From Hespellia sp. (GTDB taxonomy: Bacteria; Bacillota; Clostridia; Lachnospirales; Lachnospiraceae), in the NCBI GenBank assembly GCA_028693555.1, contig JAQUVD010000041.1, forward strand, positions 1 to 32,849: a stretch of DNA of 32,849 bases. The letters run 5' to 3'. The position numbers and the translations under genes are program-made. The notes under the pieces were generated by a model. It did no database searches. It saw only the letters and a program-made list of their open reading frames with translations, and was not told the DNA's origin. Numbering within the stretch: the first letter of the stretch is position 1; the number at the start of each line of letters is the position of its first letter. Shown one piece after another: positions 32,721-32,849 of this stretch.

Positions 32721-32849
32721 ACAAAATCGAGTAGGAGGGAGTGATTAACTCCCGTCCTCTCACAGCACCGTGCGTACCGTTCGGTACACGGCGCTTTCAA
32801 TAGTTGACGTGCACGGACTGATATGCTGTGACTAAATCATAAAAGCCAC
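32721..32849 (-). mobile_element. 3' end of a class C group II intron (continues past the window)
   Basis: On the minus strand 32764-32795 folds as domain V. AGCGCCGTG pairs with CACGGTGCT, with a two-base CG bulge, an inner TACC/GGTA stem and a GAAC loop. The AGC catalytic triad stands at the expected place. Next comes a domain VI hairpin, GGGAGT-N5-ACTCCC, inside AGGA/TCCT, and the intron ends near TACTCGAT (32725-32732). The end of the maturase frame lies directly 5' of domain V, as in class C introns. The exact 3' splice site cannot be fixed to the base. Confidence 0.75.
32797..32849 (-). CDS. C-terminal end of a group II intron maturase/reverse transcriptase (partial)
   Basis: Only the last 16 codons are in the window (GFYDLVTAYQSVHVNY and TGA). 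The identification comes mainly from position: the stop ends one base before intron domain V, which is where class C intron ORFs end. The residues alone would not suffice. The rest of the gene lies to the right of the window. Confidence 0.5.
   Translation of the reverse strand, partial: GFYDLVTAYQSVHVNY

Noticed and set aside
32618-32800. 60-codon open frame on the minus strand at the right edge, including a GGNRTRVQ-like stretch
   Set aside because: It is the complement of the tmRNA T arm and 3' end joined to intron domains V and VI. Such false ORFs over tRNA-like sequence are common.

Overview
The window looks like chromosomal DNA of a gut-type Clostridia, most likely a Lachnospiraceae. 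The grounds are two long PPi-type phosphofructokinases, a cytoplasmic Csp-like S8 protease, AsnA, a DUF6512-like membrane protein, a tmRNA with tag ADENLAFAA, strong AGGAGG ribosome sites and TTGACA/TATAAT promoters. Genus and species cannot be named from the sequence alone.

Layout. (1) 1-4.2 kb: a glycerol dehydrogenase, a MATE exporter preceded by an overlapping 46-codon leader ORF, and an AraC-type regulator with a PocR sensor domain. This may be a small diol/glycerol-responsive unit. (2) 4.2-10.2 kb: an AT-rich accessory segment, almost all on the minus strand. It holds two genes and one remnant of a family resembling phage BECR-fold nucleases (PBECR), two decayed copies of the 3' end of the neighbouring subtilase, an unknown two-gene operon, an orphan AbiEi-type antitoxin with a small membrane-protein partner, and degraded small ORFs. 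(3) 10.2-20.3 kb: an intact S8 protease, a family 2 glycosyltransferase, two PPi-type phosphofructokinases on opposite strands and, between them, an operon for a membrane pseudokinase and an Ig-repeat surface protein. Next to the second phosphofructokinase is a compact type I toxin-antitoxin cassette at 18.03-18.35 kb. It has a hydrophobic peptide of about 30 residues, an inward-facing antisense promoter, a shared bidirectional terminator, matching 5' ends and a direct repeat that makes the two RNAs complementary. (4) 20.4-24.8 kb: tRNA-Arg(ACG), a putative papain-like peptidase, asnA, and a hisH-hisF-ketopantoate reductase run. (5) 24.9-31.0 kb: an ABC ATPase, a large FtsX-type permease with an extracytoplasmic coiled coil, a response regulator and a histidine kinase, closely packed and co-oriented, so probably a signal-responsive export or envelope-stress module. 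(6) 31.1 kb to the end: aroB, divergent tmRNA, and the 3' end of a class C group II intron running antisense right up to the tmRNA 3' end.

The best candidates for little-described biology are the type I toxin-antitoxin cassette with mirrored promoters, the repeated subtilase-tail/PBECR accessory segment, the AbiEi gene with a membrane partner in place of AbiEii, and the intron inserted against ssrA. No integrase, transposase or CRISPR array was seen. All functional statements rest on motif reading, not on database searches.
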